64,000 nucleotides of DNA from Clostridium disporicum (GTDB lineage: Bacteria > Bacillota > Clostridia > Clostridiales > Clostridiaceae). The notes beneath the pieces were generated by a model. That model was given only the letters and a program-made list of their open reading frames with translations, was not told the DNA's origin and made no database searches. The stretch lies in NCBI RefSeq assembly GCF_001405015.1, contig NZ_CYZX01000003.1, positions 163,782 through 227,781 of the forward strand, given 5' to 3'. Both the position numbers and the translations under genes were made by a program. Positions 17,840 to 25,961 of the stretch are shown here, piece by piece; positions within the stretch are counted from its first letter, which is position 1; the number at the start of each line of letters is the position of its first letter.

Positions 17840-18712
17840 TTAAAACTCTGCTATCTCTATTGTTCCATCTTGTAAAACTGTAAATGTTATTCCTCTATCA
17901 TAATCTTCAGTTATATAAATCTCTGAATTACTTAATGCTTTTCTAACCCTTTTACTAGCAGAATTAGTATCTACTGTAGTATCTGTTGTAATAACTGAAT
18001 ACTTTGGAGAAACAGCTATTGCAAATTCATCTGATGTAGCATCCTTATTTCCATGATTTCCAACCTTTAATATATCACTAGAAAGATCTACCCCAGCATC
18101 CATAAGTGTCTTTTCCTCTGCAAACTGCATATCTCCAGTAAACAAGAAAGTCTTCCCATTTACTACAAGCTTCATTACAAGTGAATTATCGTTATCGTCA
18201 TCTTCATTTAACACCAAAGGTCCAATTACATCAAAATAAATATCATCTGTAATCTTAACCTTATCTCCAGCATTTAATTTTGTTATTGGTAGATAAAGAT
18301 CCTCTGATAAATTATCTATTTTATTTTCACCATTCTTTTTATTTTCAGATATTTCTGCTCTGTACATCATCTCTATATCATAAGCTGCTGCAACTGCTTC
18401 CATACCACCAATATGATCTTTATGTGTATGAGTTAAAAATACTCCATCTAAAGTATCTACATCTTTTGCTTTAAGGCCCTCTAGAAGCATTTCTGAATTT
18501 TCCTCTAGTCCAGTATCTATAAGATAATTCTTATCATCAATTTGAACTAAAATAGCATCTCCTTTACCTACGTTTATGTATGAAACATTAACATTTTCTG
18601 CTTTACTAGATATATTGGATAAACTATTCTCTTTATTTTTCCCACACCCAACTAATACAAATATCATAAAAAAACTACTTAATATTTTAAAAATGCTTTT
18701 CTTATTATTCAT
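17840..18712 (-). CDS. MBL-fold metallohydrolase lipoprotein (ComEC C-terminal type)
   Basis: A 290-residue surface protein. The signal peptide ends in the lipobox LVGC, so it is lipid-anchored outside the membrane. The body is a metallo-beta-lactamase fold with THTHKDHIGG (metal-binding HxHxDH) and a later FTGD segment. It resembles the free-standing form of the ComEC/Rec2 hydrolase domain (COG2333), which in ComEC is thought to degrade the non-transported DNA strand. The start is the ATG at 18712, seven bases after GAGGAG; a TTG just before it is too close to the ribosome binding site. Nuclease activity is an inference; no competence gene is nearby. Confidence 0.85.
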   Translation of the reverse strand: MNNKKSIFKILSSFFMIFVLVGCGKNKENSLSNISSKAENVNVSYINVGKGDAILVQIDDKNYLIDTGLEENSEMLLEGLKAKDVDTLDGVFLTHTHKDHIGGMEAVAAAYDIEMMYRAEISENKKNGENKIDNLSEDLYLPITKLNAGDKVKITDDIYFDVIGPLVLNEDDDNDNSLVMKLVVNGKTFLFTGDMQFAEEKTLMDAGVDLSSDILKVGNHGNKDATSDEFAIAVSPKYSVITTDTTVDTNSASKRVRKALSNSEIYITEDYDRGITFTVLQDGTIEIAEF

Positions 18713-18742
18713 CAAAATTCTCCTCTCTTAAATTACTTCAAC

Positions 18743-19627
18743 TTATTTTTCATAAGCTAATTTATAATGCTTTCGATATTGAAGTGGAGTCATCTTATAT
18801 TGTTTTTTAAATACTCTATAAAAATAACTTTTTTCTTTAAAACCAATCATTTCAACGATATTTTGTACAGTCAAATTTGTAGTAACTAACAACCATCTAG
18901 CTTTTTCCAACTTTATTTCTAATAGCTTTTCAGAAAATTGGCAATTAGCTAATACTTTAAATCTTACCGAAAAATATGTGGGATTAAAATTAAAATGTTC
19001 TGCCATAGACCTAAGAGTTACTGTTGAATAATTATCTACCATATACTTAAGCCACTTTCCAATATCATAATCCTTCATCATACTAGACTCACTTATTATT
19101 AGTGCCTCTTGATGGACCTTATGTAAATTAGTTAAAAATAAAATCAAAGAAGCTTTTACTAATTTATAATTTTCTTCATCGTTACTACTTAGCTCATATA
19201 ATAATATATTTAAATATGTCTTAACTACCTCTTGCATAGTTATATCAAATAGCAAATATTCCATTTGAGATGTATCTAATCTTAAAAAATCATATAATAT
19301 TGGACAATCTGCCATTTGCGCTATTAATTGAGTAGTTATAAACTCTTTCTTTAACTTTACAAAGCAAATCTCATTCTTATCTTTAATATTATATTTTATT
19401 TCCCCTACTTGCTTCAGTAATATAATATTACCACTAAACAAGTTAATAACTTTAGAATCTATAGTTATACTTCCTTGTCCAAAAGCTACTATCAAAATTA
19501 TATCTCCTTTTTCATTTGATAATATACCTTCTTCACCTTCAATTAATCTTATATTATAAATTCCATTTTTATTTTCTTTTTTATTTCTTATTTTATTTAA
19601 AACACTTTTAACTTCCATAGTTTTCAT
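18743..19627 (-). CDS. AraC-family transcriptional regulator
   Basis: A 294-residue regulator with a cupin-like N-terminal sensing domain and a C-terminal double helix-turn-helix (residues about 190-290, ending in the FYRVFKKQYKMTPLQYR signature). It diverges from the flavoprotein reductase gene across about 246 bases. Two direct copies of CTATATAAAA (19637-19646 and 19660-19669) lie just upstream of its start and are possible half-sites. Its ribosome binding site is weak. The likely target is the divergent flavoprotein gene. Confidence 0.88.
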   Translation of the reverse strand: MKTMEVKSVLNKIRNKKENKNGIYNIRLIEGEEGILSNEKGDIILIVAFGQGSITIDSKVINLFSGNIILLKQVGEIKYNIKDKNEICFVKLKKEFITTQLIAQMADCPILYDFLRLDTSQMEYLLFDITMQEVVKTYLNILLYELSSNDEENYKLVKASLILFLTNLHKVHQEALIISESSMMKDYDIGKWLKYMVDNYSTVTLRSMAEHFNFNPTYFSVRFKVLANCQFSEKLLEIKLEKARWLLVTTNLTVQNIVEMIGFKEKSYFYRVFKKQYKMTPLQYRKHYKLAYEK

Positions 19628-19873
19628 TACCGCTTTCTATATAAAAGTTTTATTCTTAGCTATATAAAATCTATTATATTTTTATTAACTTAATATTACC
19701 TTAATCATTTTATTACCATAACATAATTAGAATATTATTAAAATATCACATCTTTCAATTCTTAAAATAAACCACTTTTTCTGCAAAATGCATCATCTTC
19801 TTTTAACTTTTTTATACTGTTATACTTTTTCTTGTTAGTTAAAGATATAACAATGAATGGGGGAAACACTAAA

Positions 19874-21775
19874 ATGATAAGAAAAAAATTAAGTATGCTA
19901 TTAGCAACAGCTTTAGTTTTTGCTATGAGTACAAGCCTTTTTGTTGGTTGTAGCTCAAATAATACTGGTTCTAAATCAACTGCAAAAGCTGGTACTTATA
20001 CAGCAACTGAAAAAGGATTTGGTGGAGATGTTACAGTTAATGTAACTATTGCTGAAGATGGAAGCATCGAAAGTATTGATGTTACTGCTGACTCTGAAAC
20101 TCCTGATATCGGTGGTAAAGCTGCTCCTCAATTAGCAGAAACTATAGTAAATAATCAAAGCTTAGCTGTTGATACAGTAAGTGGTGCAACTGTTACAAGC
20201 ACAGCTGTAATTACAGCAATAACTAACGCTTTAACTGAAGCTGGTGCTGATATAGATGCATTAAAAAATGCTGAAACTGCTAAGAAAGGTGAAAATGAAG
20301 AAGCTACTGTTGACGTTGTTGTAGTTGGTGCTGGTGGTTCTGGTACTGCTGCTGCTTTAGCTGCTGCCGAAGCTGGACTTAACGTAATGGTTATAGAGAA
20401 AACTGCTTCAGCTGGTGGTAATACAAAAATTTCTTCTGGATTCTTCGCTGTTGATACAGAGCTTTTAAAAGAAGATGGATATGATCTTTCTGTAGATAAA
20501 GCAGTTCAAGATTTAATGGAATTTAACCAATACTTATCAAACGGTACAATCGTAAGAAAGATTGTTGAAAACGCTGGTGATACAGTTGAATGGTTACAAG
20601 GATATGGGGTTGATTTCTATATTCCAGAAACTACAACTCAATTAGCTCACGAAGATGACGTTTATAAGTGGAAAACTTATCACAAATATAAAGATAATGC
20701 CGTAGCATATGAAAATATGTATGCTAATTTAGATAACATGGGTGCTGATGTACGTTACAATACTTCTCTTGAAACTATAATCAAGAATGACGAAGGTGTT
20801 GTTACAGGTATAACAGCTACTAAAGCTGATGGTGGTACTTTAACAGTTAACGCTAAAGCAACTATCATCTGTACTGGTGGATATGGTGCTGATGCTGAAA
20901 AAACTGCTGAAGCTTTAAAATCTGATTTATTTAACTCTCTTGGTATGCCAAATGCTGGAGAAGGTATAGAAGCTATCGAAGCTGTTGGTGGATACGACCT
21001 AGATGCAACTCCACTTTTACATGCTTGTCAATTTGCAGAATCAGAAGTTAAACAAGATTCAGCTGGTGAAAACCTTGCTGGTTTCTCTGATACAAGCTTA
21101 ACTCAAGTATTAAATACTCCATTATTATGGGTAGACCAAACTGGTAGCCGTTTCACTAACGAAGATGTTGTTTATGATACAGCATTCTGGGCAAACGCTG
21201 CTTACACTGTTGGTGGAAAATACTACATCATAGTAGATGAAGCTACATTAAAATCTTTCTCTGAAGGAACTAAATTAACAGTTTCTCAAGCTGGTCCTGG
21301 TGCAAAAATGGATCTTGATGATTTCGTTGCATTAGCAGATGCATCTGTTGAAGCTGGTACTGCATTTAAAGGTGCTACTTTAGAAGAATTAGCTGAAAAA
21401 GCTGGTATGGATGCTGAAGATTTAAAAGCTACTGTTGAAAGATATAACACTATGGTTAAAAACGGTAAAGATACTGATTTCGGTAAAGCAAGTGAATCAT
21501 TAGCTTACTCTGTAGAATCAGGTAACTTCTATGCTTTTGATGTAAGAGGTGTATTCCTTGGAACTATCGGTGGAGTTAAAGTTGATGAAAACATGCAAGT
21601 TATGAACACTAACTACGAGTTCATCCCTGGATTATATGCAGCTGGAGCAACTGCTGGTGGATACTACACTGGTGTTGGATACCCTCCATATGAAGGATTA
21701 GCATCTGGATTTGCTTATACTTCTGGTAGAATAGCTGGTATGAGCGCTGTAGATTATGTTAACTCTTTAAAATAG
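19874..21775 (+). CDS. Lipid-anchored FMN/FAD reductase (flavocytochrome c-like, no haem)
   Basis: A 633-residue extracytoplasmic reductase. The signal peptide ends in the lipobox LFVGC (C26). An FMN_bind domain follows (about 40-125) with SGAT at 103-106; T106 is the expected site where ApbE attaches FMN. Then comes a FAD_binding_2 domain (GAGGSG at 152-157). No CxxCH haem motif is present. By eye, residues that bind and protonate fumarate in Shewanella Fcc3 are replaced: the TRD catalytic Arg is Tyr (RFTNEDVVYD), the HHTMGG His pair is absent (FLGTIGG), and NRLGG reads GYPPYEG. It therefore probably reduces a different acceptor. I place the start at 19874 after GGGGG and ahead of a clean signal peptide. 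Optimal-looking codons suggest high expression. Confidence 0.85.
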   Translation: MIRKKLSMLLATALVFAMSTSLFVGCSSNNTGSKSTAKAGTYTATEKGFGGDVTVNVTIAEDGSIESIDVTADSETPDIGGKAAPQLAETIVNNQSLAVDTVSGATVTSTAVITAITNALTEAGADIDALKNAETAKKGENEEATVDVVVVGAGGSGTAAALAAAEAGLNVMVIEKTASAGGNTKISSGFFAVDTELLKEDGYDLSVDKAVQDLMEFNQYLSNGTIVRKIVENAGDTVEWLQGYGVDFYIPETTTQLAHEDDVYKWKTYHKYKDNAVAYENMYANLDNMGADVRYNTSLETIIKNDEGVVTGITATKADGGTLTVNAKATIICTGGYGADAEKTAEALKSDLFNSLGMPNAGEGIEAIEAVGGYDLDATPLLHACQFAESEVKQDSAGENLAGFSDTSLTQVLNTPLLWVDQTGSRFTNEDVVYDTAFWANAAYTVGGKYYIIVDEATLKSFSEGTKLTVSQAGPGAKMDLDDFVALADASVEAGTAFKGATLEELAEKAGMDAEDLKATVERYNTMVKNGKDTDFGKASESLAYSVESGNFYAFDVRGVFLGTIGGVKVDENMQVMNTNYEFIPGLYAAGATAGGYYTGVGYPPYEGLASGFAYTSGRIAGMSAVDYVNSLK

Positions 21776-21820
21776 TTAAAAGCTATAATTTTAACCCCTA
21801 AAATATAGTTTTAAATATCT

Positions 21821-21858
21821 ATCCCCAAATCATTTATTTTAATGATTTGGGGATTTCT
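21821..21858 (+). terminator. Strong terminator after the flavoprotein reductase gene
   Basis: A perfect 14-bp stem (ATCCCCAAATCATT and its complement, 21821-21854) with a 6-base loop is followed by TTCTTTC on the plus strand. Confidence 0.9.
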
Positions 21859-21872
21859 TTCATTATGCAGTA

Positions 21873-22700
21873 TTATACATCTAAGTATGTTGTATTAGCA
21901 GGAACACCTGATATATCTTCATTAACATTTAATTCATCAATCTTTTTAATATCTTCACTTGATATATCAAAATCAAATATATCTATATTAGCTTTTATTC
22001 TTTCTTCATTTGATGATTTTGGTATTGGAATTACTCCATTTTGTATGTGCCACCTTAAAGTAATCTGAGCTATACTTTTATTATATTTTTCTGATAACTC
22101 TAACATTAATGGTAAAGATAATATTTTCCCTCTCATTATAGGTCCCCATGCAACTACCTGAATATTATTTTCATTACAGTACTCAATTGTTTCCTTCTGA
22201 GTTTTGCAAGGATGTATCTCTATTTGATTTACCATAGGCATAATTTTAGCTGTCTTCTTTAATTCTTCTAAATGACCTATCTTAAAATTACATACTCCTA
22301 TTGCTCTTACTTTTCCTTCTTTATAAAGATCTTCAAAAGCTCTCCAAGTTTCACTATTTAATTTATTAGGCCAATGAATTAAATATAAATCTAAGTAATC
22401 TACACCAAGTTTTTTTATAGACTTATTGAATGCATTAATTGTTTCCTCATAACCATGGTCATCATTCCAAAGCTTAGTCACAAGAAATATATCTTTTCTA
22501 TCAATGCCACTTTCAGCTATTCCTTTACCAACACCTTCTTCATTTCCATAAAAAGAAGCTGTATCAATCTGTCTATATCCAAGATTAAGTGCTAGCTTGA
22601 CTTTATCTATTACCTCTTGTTCTTCTCCAAGCTTATATGTCCCAAAACCAATTGAAGGTATATCAACTCCATTAGATAATTTTCTAACCATACTTTCCAT
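21873..22700 (-). CDS. Aldo/keto reductase
   Basis: A 275-residue TIM-barrel oxidoreductase of the AKR5-like group (diketogluconate reductase type). The catalytic tetrad is complete: D46 and Y51 (DTASFYGNEE), K76 (TKLWND) and H109 (LIHWPN). The NADPH-binding segment IPIPKSSNEERI is near the C-terminus. It starts one base after the rpiA stop codon and its GAGAGG ribosome binding site lies inside the end of rpiA, so the two are translationally coupled. The substrate is probably a sugar or sugar-derived aldehyde, given its operon. Confidence 0.9.
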   Translation of the reverse strand: MESMVRKLSNGVDIPSIGFGTYKLGEEQEVIDKVKLALNLGYRQIDTASFYGNEEGVGKGIAESGIDRKDIFLVTKLWNDDHGYEETINAFNKSIKKLGVDYLDLYLIHWPNKLNSETWRAFEDLYKEGKVRAIGVCNFKIGHLEELKKTAKIMPMVNQIEIHPCKTQKETIEYCNENNIQVVAWGPIMRGKILSLPLMLELSEKYNKSIAQITLRWHIQNGVIPIPKSSNEERIKANIDIFDFDISSEDIKKIDELNVNEDISGVPANTTYLDV

Positions 22701-22701
22701 A

Positions 22702-23376
22702 TTAATTTACCTCTCTTTCAATTATTTTTATTTCTGTATCACTGACTACTATTACTTTAGTAGCAATCTTATAAAATAATGACGTATCTACAACACCTAC
22801 AATTGAATTTAAATCTTCATTTAATTTTTCTATACTGCTAATTTTATATTTATCAAAAAAAGCATCAATTAAGAATAATCCATTATCTGATATTGTGATT
22901 CCATCCTTTGCTACACTACTTCTCATTTTAGGTATTCCGCCTAAATTTCTTATTACCGATTCTACATAACTCTTACTTTCAGGGATTATTTCTAAGACTA
23001 CAGGATGATTAAATTCTAATCTCTTTACAACCTTACTTTCATCTACAAGGAGAACATACTCTTTAGCCATACTTGCAATAATCTTTTCTTTAGTATGAAT
23101 TCCGCCTCCACTTTTTAACGCATTTAATTCTTCATCTACTTCATCACATCCATCAAATGCAATGTCTACACTACTAATTGACCAAGTTGGTAGAACTTGA
23201 ATACTATTTTCTATACAAAGACTTGCTGTCTTAAAAGATGGGGTAACTACTTTTACATTTAATCCAGATTCCTTTATATAAGAAATCAAATATCCTATAG
23301 TACTTCCCCCTCCAAGTCCTATTGTCATATTATCTTTTATATAATTTAAAGCTTCCTTTGCACATCTTCTTTTCAC
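22702..23376 (-). CDS. rpiA: Ribose-5-phosphate isomerase A
   Basis: A 224-residue enzyme of normal RpiA length. Visible family motifs are GLGGGSTIGYLI (phosphate loop), AFDGCDEVD (active site; usually AFDGADEVD) and KSGGGIHTKEKI. It interconverts ribose 5-phosphate and ribulose 5-phosphate in the pentose phosphate pathway. It is the middle gene of a three-gene operon, 16 bases after an RpiR-type regulator gene and directly before an aldo/keto reductase gene. Confidence 0.93.
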   Translation of the reverse strand: MKRRCAKEALNYIKDNMTIGLGGGSTIGYLISYIKESGLNVKVVTPSFKTASLCIENSIQVLPTWSISSVDIAFDGCDEVDEELNALKSGGGIHTKEKIIASMAKEYVLLVDESKVVKRLEFNHPVVLEIIPESKSYVESVIRNLGGIPKMRSSVAKDGITISDNGLFLIDAFFDKYKISSIEKLNEDLNSIVGVVDTSLFYKIATKVIVVSDTEIKIIEREVN

Positions 23377-23392
23377 TTTTCATCTCTCCTAT

Positions 23393-24244
23393 TTATAGCT
23401 TATCATCAGCAATTGATTGTTCATGCCTACTTAAGTTATCATAGACATCCTCTTTTCCTACAGTCAGGAATAAGTATAGTATTTCTATTACTGTCATAGC
23501 TGATATTCTTGAAAAATAATATTCATCTAAAAACAATTTTTCTCTAGTAGCCGTTGTGATATGATAATCACTTATTTTAGCTAATGGTGAATTAGCACTA
23601 TTAGTAATCGATATTACTTTAGCTTCTTTTTTATGAGCTACTTCTGCTACATTTAATAATCTTTTAGATGCTCCTGAATTAGAAATTACTATCACAACAT
23701 CTTCTTTTGTTAAATTATAAGTATATGCAATTTGTGTTTCCCAAATTGTATTAGCTACTGCTGGTATGCCAATTTGATTAAATTTATAACTTCCATCCAT
23801 TGCAACTGGTATTGTATTACCTACCGCTGCAAATTGAATACTTCTAGCTCCACTTATCAACTTTATAATTCTGAGTAAATTCTCTTCATCTATCATAGAT
23901 ACAGTTTGGCTTAATTCCTCTACTTTATTAGCTAAAATGTTCTGTAATGATTTCTTGATATTATTTTGGTTAACATCTCCAGAAGCAGTTACTTCTGATT
24001 CACAACCTTTAACTAATTCTTTTGCAAGAGTAATCTTTAGATGATGAAACCCCTTCACATTACACTTTTTACAAAACCTAGAAACAGTTGCCTCACTAGT
24101 ACCTGCTGCTTCAGCTAATTCTGCAATTGTTAATTCAACTACTTTAGAAGAATTATTTAAAATATAATTTGCAATTTTCTTTTCTGCATCAAAGAAATTA
24201 TTATACTCAGCAAAAATTCTATCCCTAATTGTTTTATTTTCCAT
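23393..24244 (-). CDS. MurR/RpiR-family transcriptional regulator
   Basis: A 283-residue regulator: N-terminal helix-turn-helix (residues about 15-75, TIAELAEAAGTSEATVSRF) and C-terminal SIS domain (about 125-255) that binds a sugar phosphate. The first gene of the rpiA-AKR operon, so it probably controls its own operon in response to a pentose or amino-sugar phosphate. Matching tandem palindromes just upstream (24282-24338) are the likely operators. AAAGGAAA precedes the start. Confidence 0.92.
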   Translation of the reverse strand: MENKTIRDRIFAEYNNFFDAEKKIANYILNNSSKVVELTIAELAEAAGTSEATVSRFCKKCNVKGFHHLKITLAKELVKGCESEVTASGDVNQNNIKKSLQNILANKVEELSQTVSMIDEENLLRIIKLISGARSIQFAAVGNTIPVAMDGSYKFNQIGIPAVANTIWETQIAYTYNLTKEDVVIVISNSGASKRLLNVAEVAHKKEAKVISITNSANSPLAKISDYHITTATREKLFLDEYYFSRISAMTVIEILYLFLTVGKEDVYDNLSRHEQSIADDKL

Positions 24245-24281
24245 ATGAAATTTCCTTTCATCATTTAGTATATTTTTAGTA

Positions 24282-24338
24282 TATCAAAGAAATTAAATTT
24301 CGTAAATAATTATACCAAGAAATTAAATTTCTTGGTAT
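24282..24338. promoter_or_regulatory. Tandem operators upstream of the RpiR operon
   Basis: The 15-base sequence AAGAAATTAAATTTC occurs twice, at 24287-24301 and 24317-24331, exactly 30 bp apart, so both sites face the same side of the helix. The second copy is the core of a perfect 13-bp inverted repeat (24312-24338). A shorter GAAATTTC lies at 24247-24254. Position and symmetry suggest binding sites for the RpiR protein encoded next door; that is an inference. Confidence 0.65.
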
Positions 24339-24400
24339 TGCATAATATCTTATACCTATGTTAATTCTTTTTTATATACAAACTTATAATATTTAATATG

Positions 24401-24444
24401 AAAAGTAGGTATAGATAAAATTCTATTTTTATCTATACCTACTT
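24401..24444 (-). terminator. Terminator after the FliB-like gene
   Basis: A perfect 18-bp stem (24403-24420 with 24427-24444) with a 6-base loop is followed by TTTTC on the minus strand. Confidence 0.85.
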
Positions 24445-24508
24445 ACATTAAAACACACAATTAATCTATTTTTAGAATGCTAAACATCTTATATATACAT
24501 AAATTACT

Positions 24509-25720
24509 TTATAAAAGTGTTTTAGCAAACTCTATATTATCAAATTCTTTTTCTTTTATATACCTTATAGATTTAGTTAAATAACTTCTATGATGCTCAA
24601 TAGTTTTAGAGAATACTTGAATAAACCTAACTATTTCCTCTTTAGAATCATTTCTTTCCTTTATATATTTTCCAACTAGATAAAACCTAATAAATGAATA
24701 TCTCATTAATAACATAATATATCCATCAAAAATAGACTCTTTTTCATTAAACGGAAACATATTATTATAAATAAAATTAACTAAATAATTTTCAAAAATA
24801 TATGTATACTTATCAAGAAATTCTTTATTATATTCTTCAAAAACCTCTATATATGTTCTATTATCAGCATCTTCTCTATTCAAATTAAACGAATCTATAA
24901 TTTGCTTTGTATATTCCTTAAACAAATCACTATCTACTTCTTTATCTATATTTAATAAAGATACCATCTTCTTAAAGAAATCTATTTGAAGCATAAAATA
25001 TAAACTATTTTTTTCATAAAAACCTTGAGTTCTGTTTATATCATAGTTATTAATAAACTTTTCTATGTTATTAAAATTACTTTCACTTTCATCTTCTAAA
25101 TTATTGATAAATTCACCTAATACGAAAAGTCTTTCAGTTAATTCTAATTTTCTATTTTGAATTATTTTAATACAGACTTTCCTTATCTCTTTAAAGTACT
25201 TTGCAAGTGAATTGCTTAATTCTTTAGATTTAGTATCAACTTGGTTTGATAATATATGTTTACCTATCTCCTCTTCGCTTTCTTTAAACTTAATTCCCTC
25301 TTCATTCAATAATAAAATTCTTGCAGCTTCAGGACAAGCAACATCAAGGGATCTTTCATAACATCCATCAACTAAGTTTGTTATCCTTGGAAAACATGTA
25401 CAAACATTTGAAAGATAATCTTCCCCAAGTTTTGAATGTATTACACAATAATTATTACAATCTAAAAAAGGACATCTTTTATCATCCTTTAATTTTACCT
25501 TTCCATAATCTACATCATCACTAAAACTTTCTTCATTATTATGTACATTTTTTTGAAACATTCTTTTCATCTCTAAATCTTGTACTTTATAATATTTTCT
25601 AAATGTAACCTTATCGATATCTATATCCCATCCAATACAACAGCTATCCTCACAAGAACCACCTATACATTTAAACTCATTATAATATTCTGGATATATA
25701 CTTTTAACTTTCTTCCCCAT
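24509..25720 (-). CDS. FliB-like lysine N-methylase family protein
   Basis: A 403-residue cytoplasmic protein. The N-terminal third holds the Cys-rich pattern of FliB and YkgJ-type proteins: GGSCEDSCCIGWDIDID (from about residue 20), then CPFLDCNNYCVIH and CTCFPR, consistent with a metal or Fe-S cluster. The C-terminal part is helical and poorly conserved. FliB methylates lysines of flagellin in Salmonella. No flagellar gene is present in the window, so another target is possible. It is a single-gene unit. Confidence 0.8.
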   Translation of the reverse strand: MGKKVKSIYPEYYNEFKCIGGSCEDSCCIGWDIDIDKVTFRKYYKVQDLEMKRMFQKNVHNNEESFSDDVDYGKVKLKDDKRCPFLDCNNYCVIHSKLGEDYLSNVCTCFPRITNLVDGCYERSLDVACPEAARILLLNEEGIKFKESEEEIGKHILSNQVDTKSKELSNSLAKYFKEIRKVCIKIIQNRKLELTERLFVLGEFINNLEDESESNFNNIEKFINNYDINRTQGFYEKNSLYFMLQIDFFKKMVSLLNIDKEVDSDLFKEYTKQIIDSFNLNREDADNRTYIEVFEEYNKEFLDKYTYIFENYLVNFIYNNMFPFNEKESIFDGYIMLLMRYSFIRFYLVGKYIKERNDSKEEIVRFIQVFSKTIEHHRSYLTKSIRYIKEKEFDNIEFAKTLL

Positions 25721-25882
25721 AGTTCATTCCTCTTCTAACAATTAAGTATAGGCTCATTTTACTATAATTAAAAATTAAAATCTATATTTAATAAGTATAC
25801 TTAATTTAATGACTATACCTTGTCAAAATTTAATTTCATATTATTAAGTAATTCGTACTCAAAGATTTTCTAAATATATACT

Positions 25883-25919
25883 AAAGAGATTACCTATAAA
25901 GTTTTTAGGTAATCTCTTT
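25883..25919. terminator. Hairpin after the propeller kinase gene
   Basis: A 13-bp stem (AAAGAGATTACCT/AGGTAATCTCTTT) with an 11-base loop lies 43 bases past the kinase stop codon. Its T tail is better on the plus strand (TTTTAATT) than on the minus strand, so it may end transcription only weakly in the gene's direction. Confidence 0.6.
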
Positions 25920-25961
25920 TAATTAATATATATTTATATAATCTAAATTGTATATGAAACA

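Noticed and set aside
20341..21775. Flavocytochrome c with haem
   Set aside because: No CxxCH motif occurs in the protein, so it carries flavins only.
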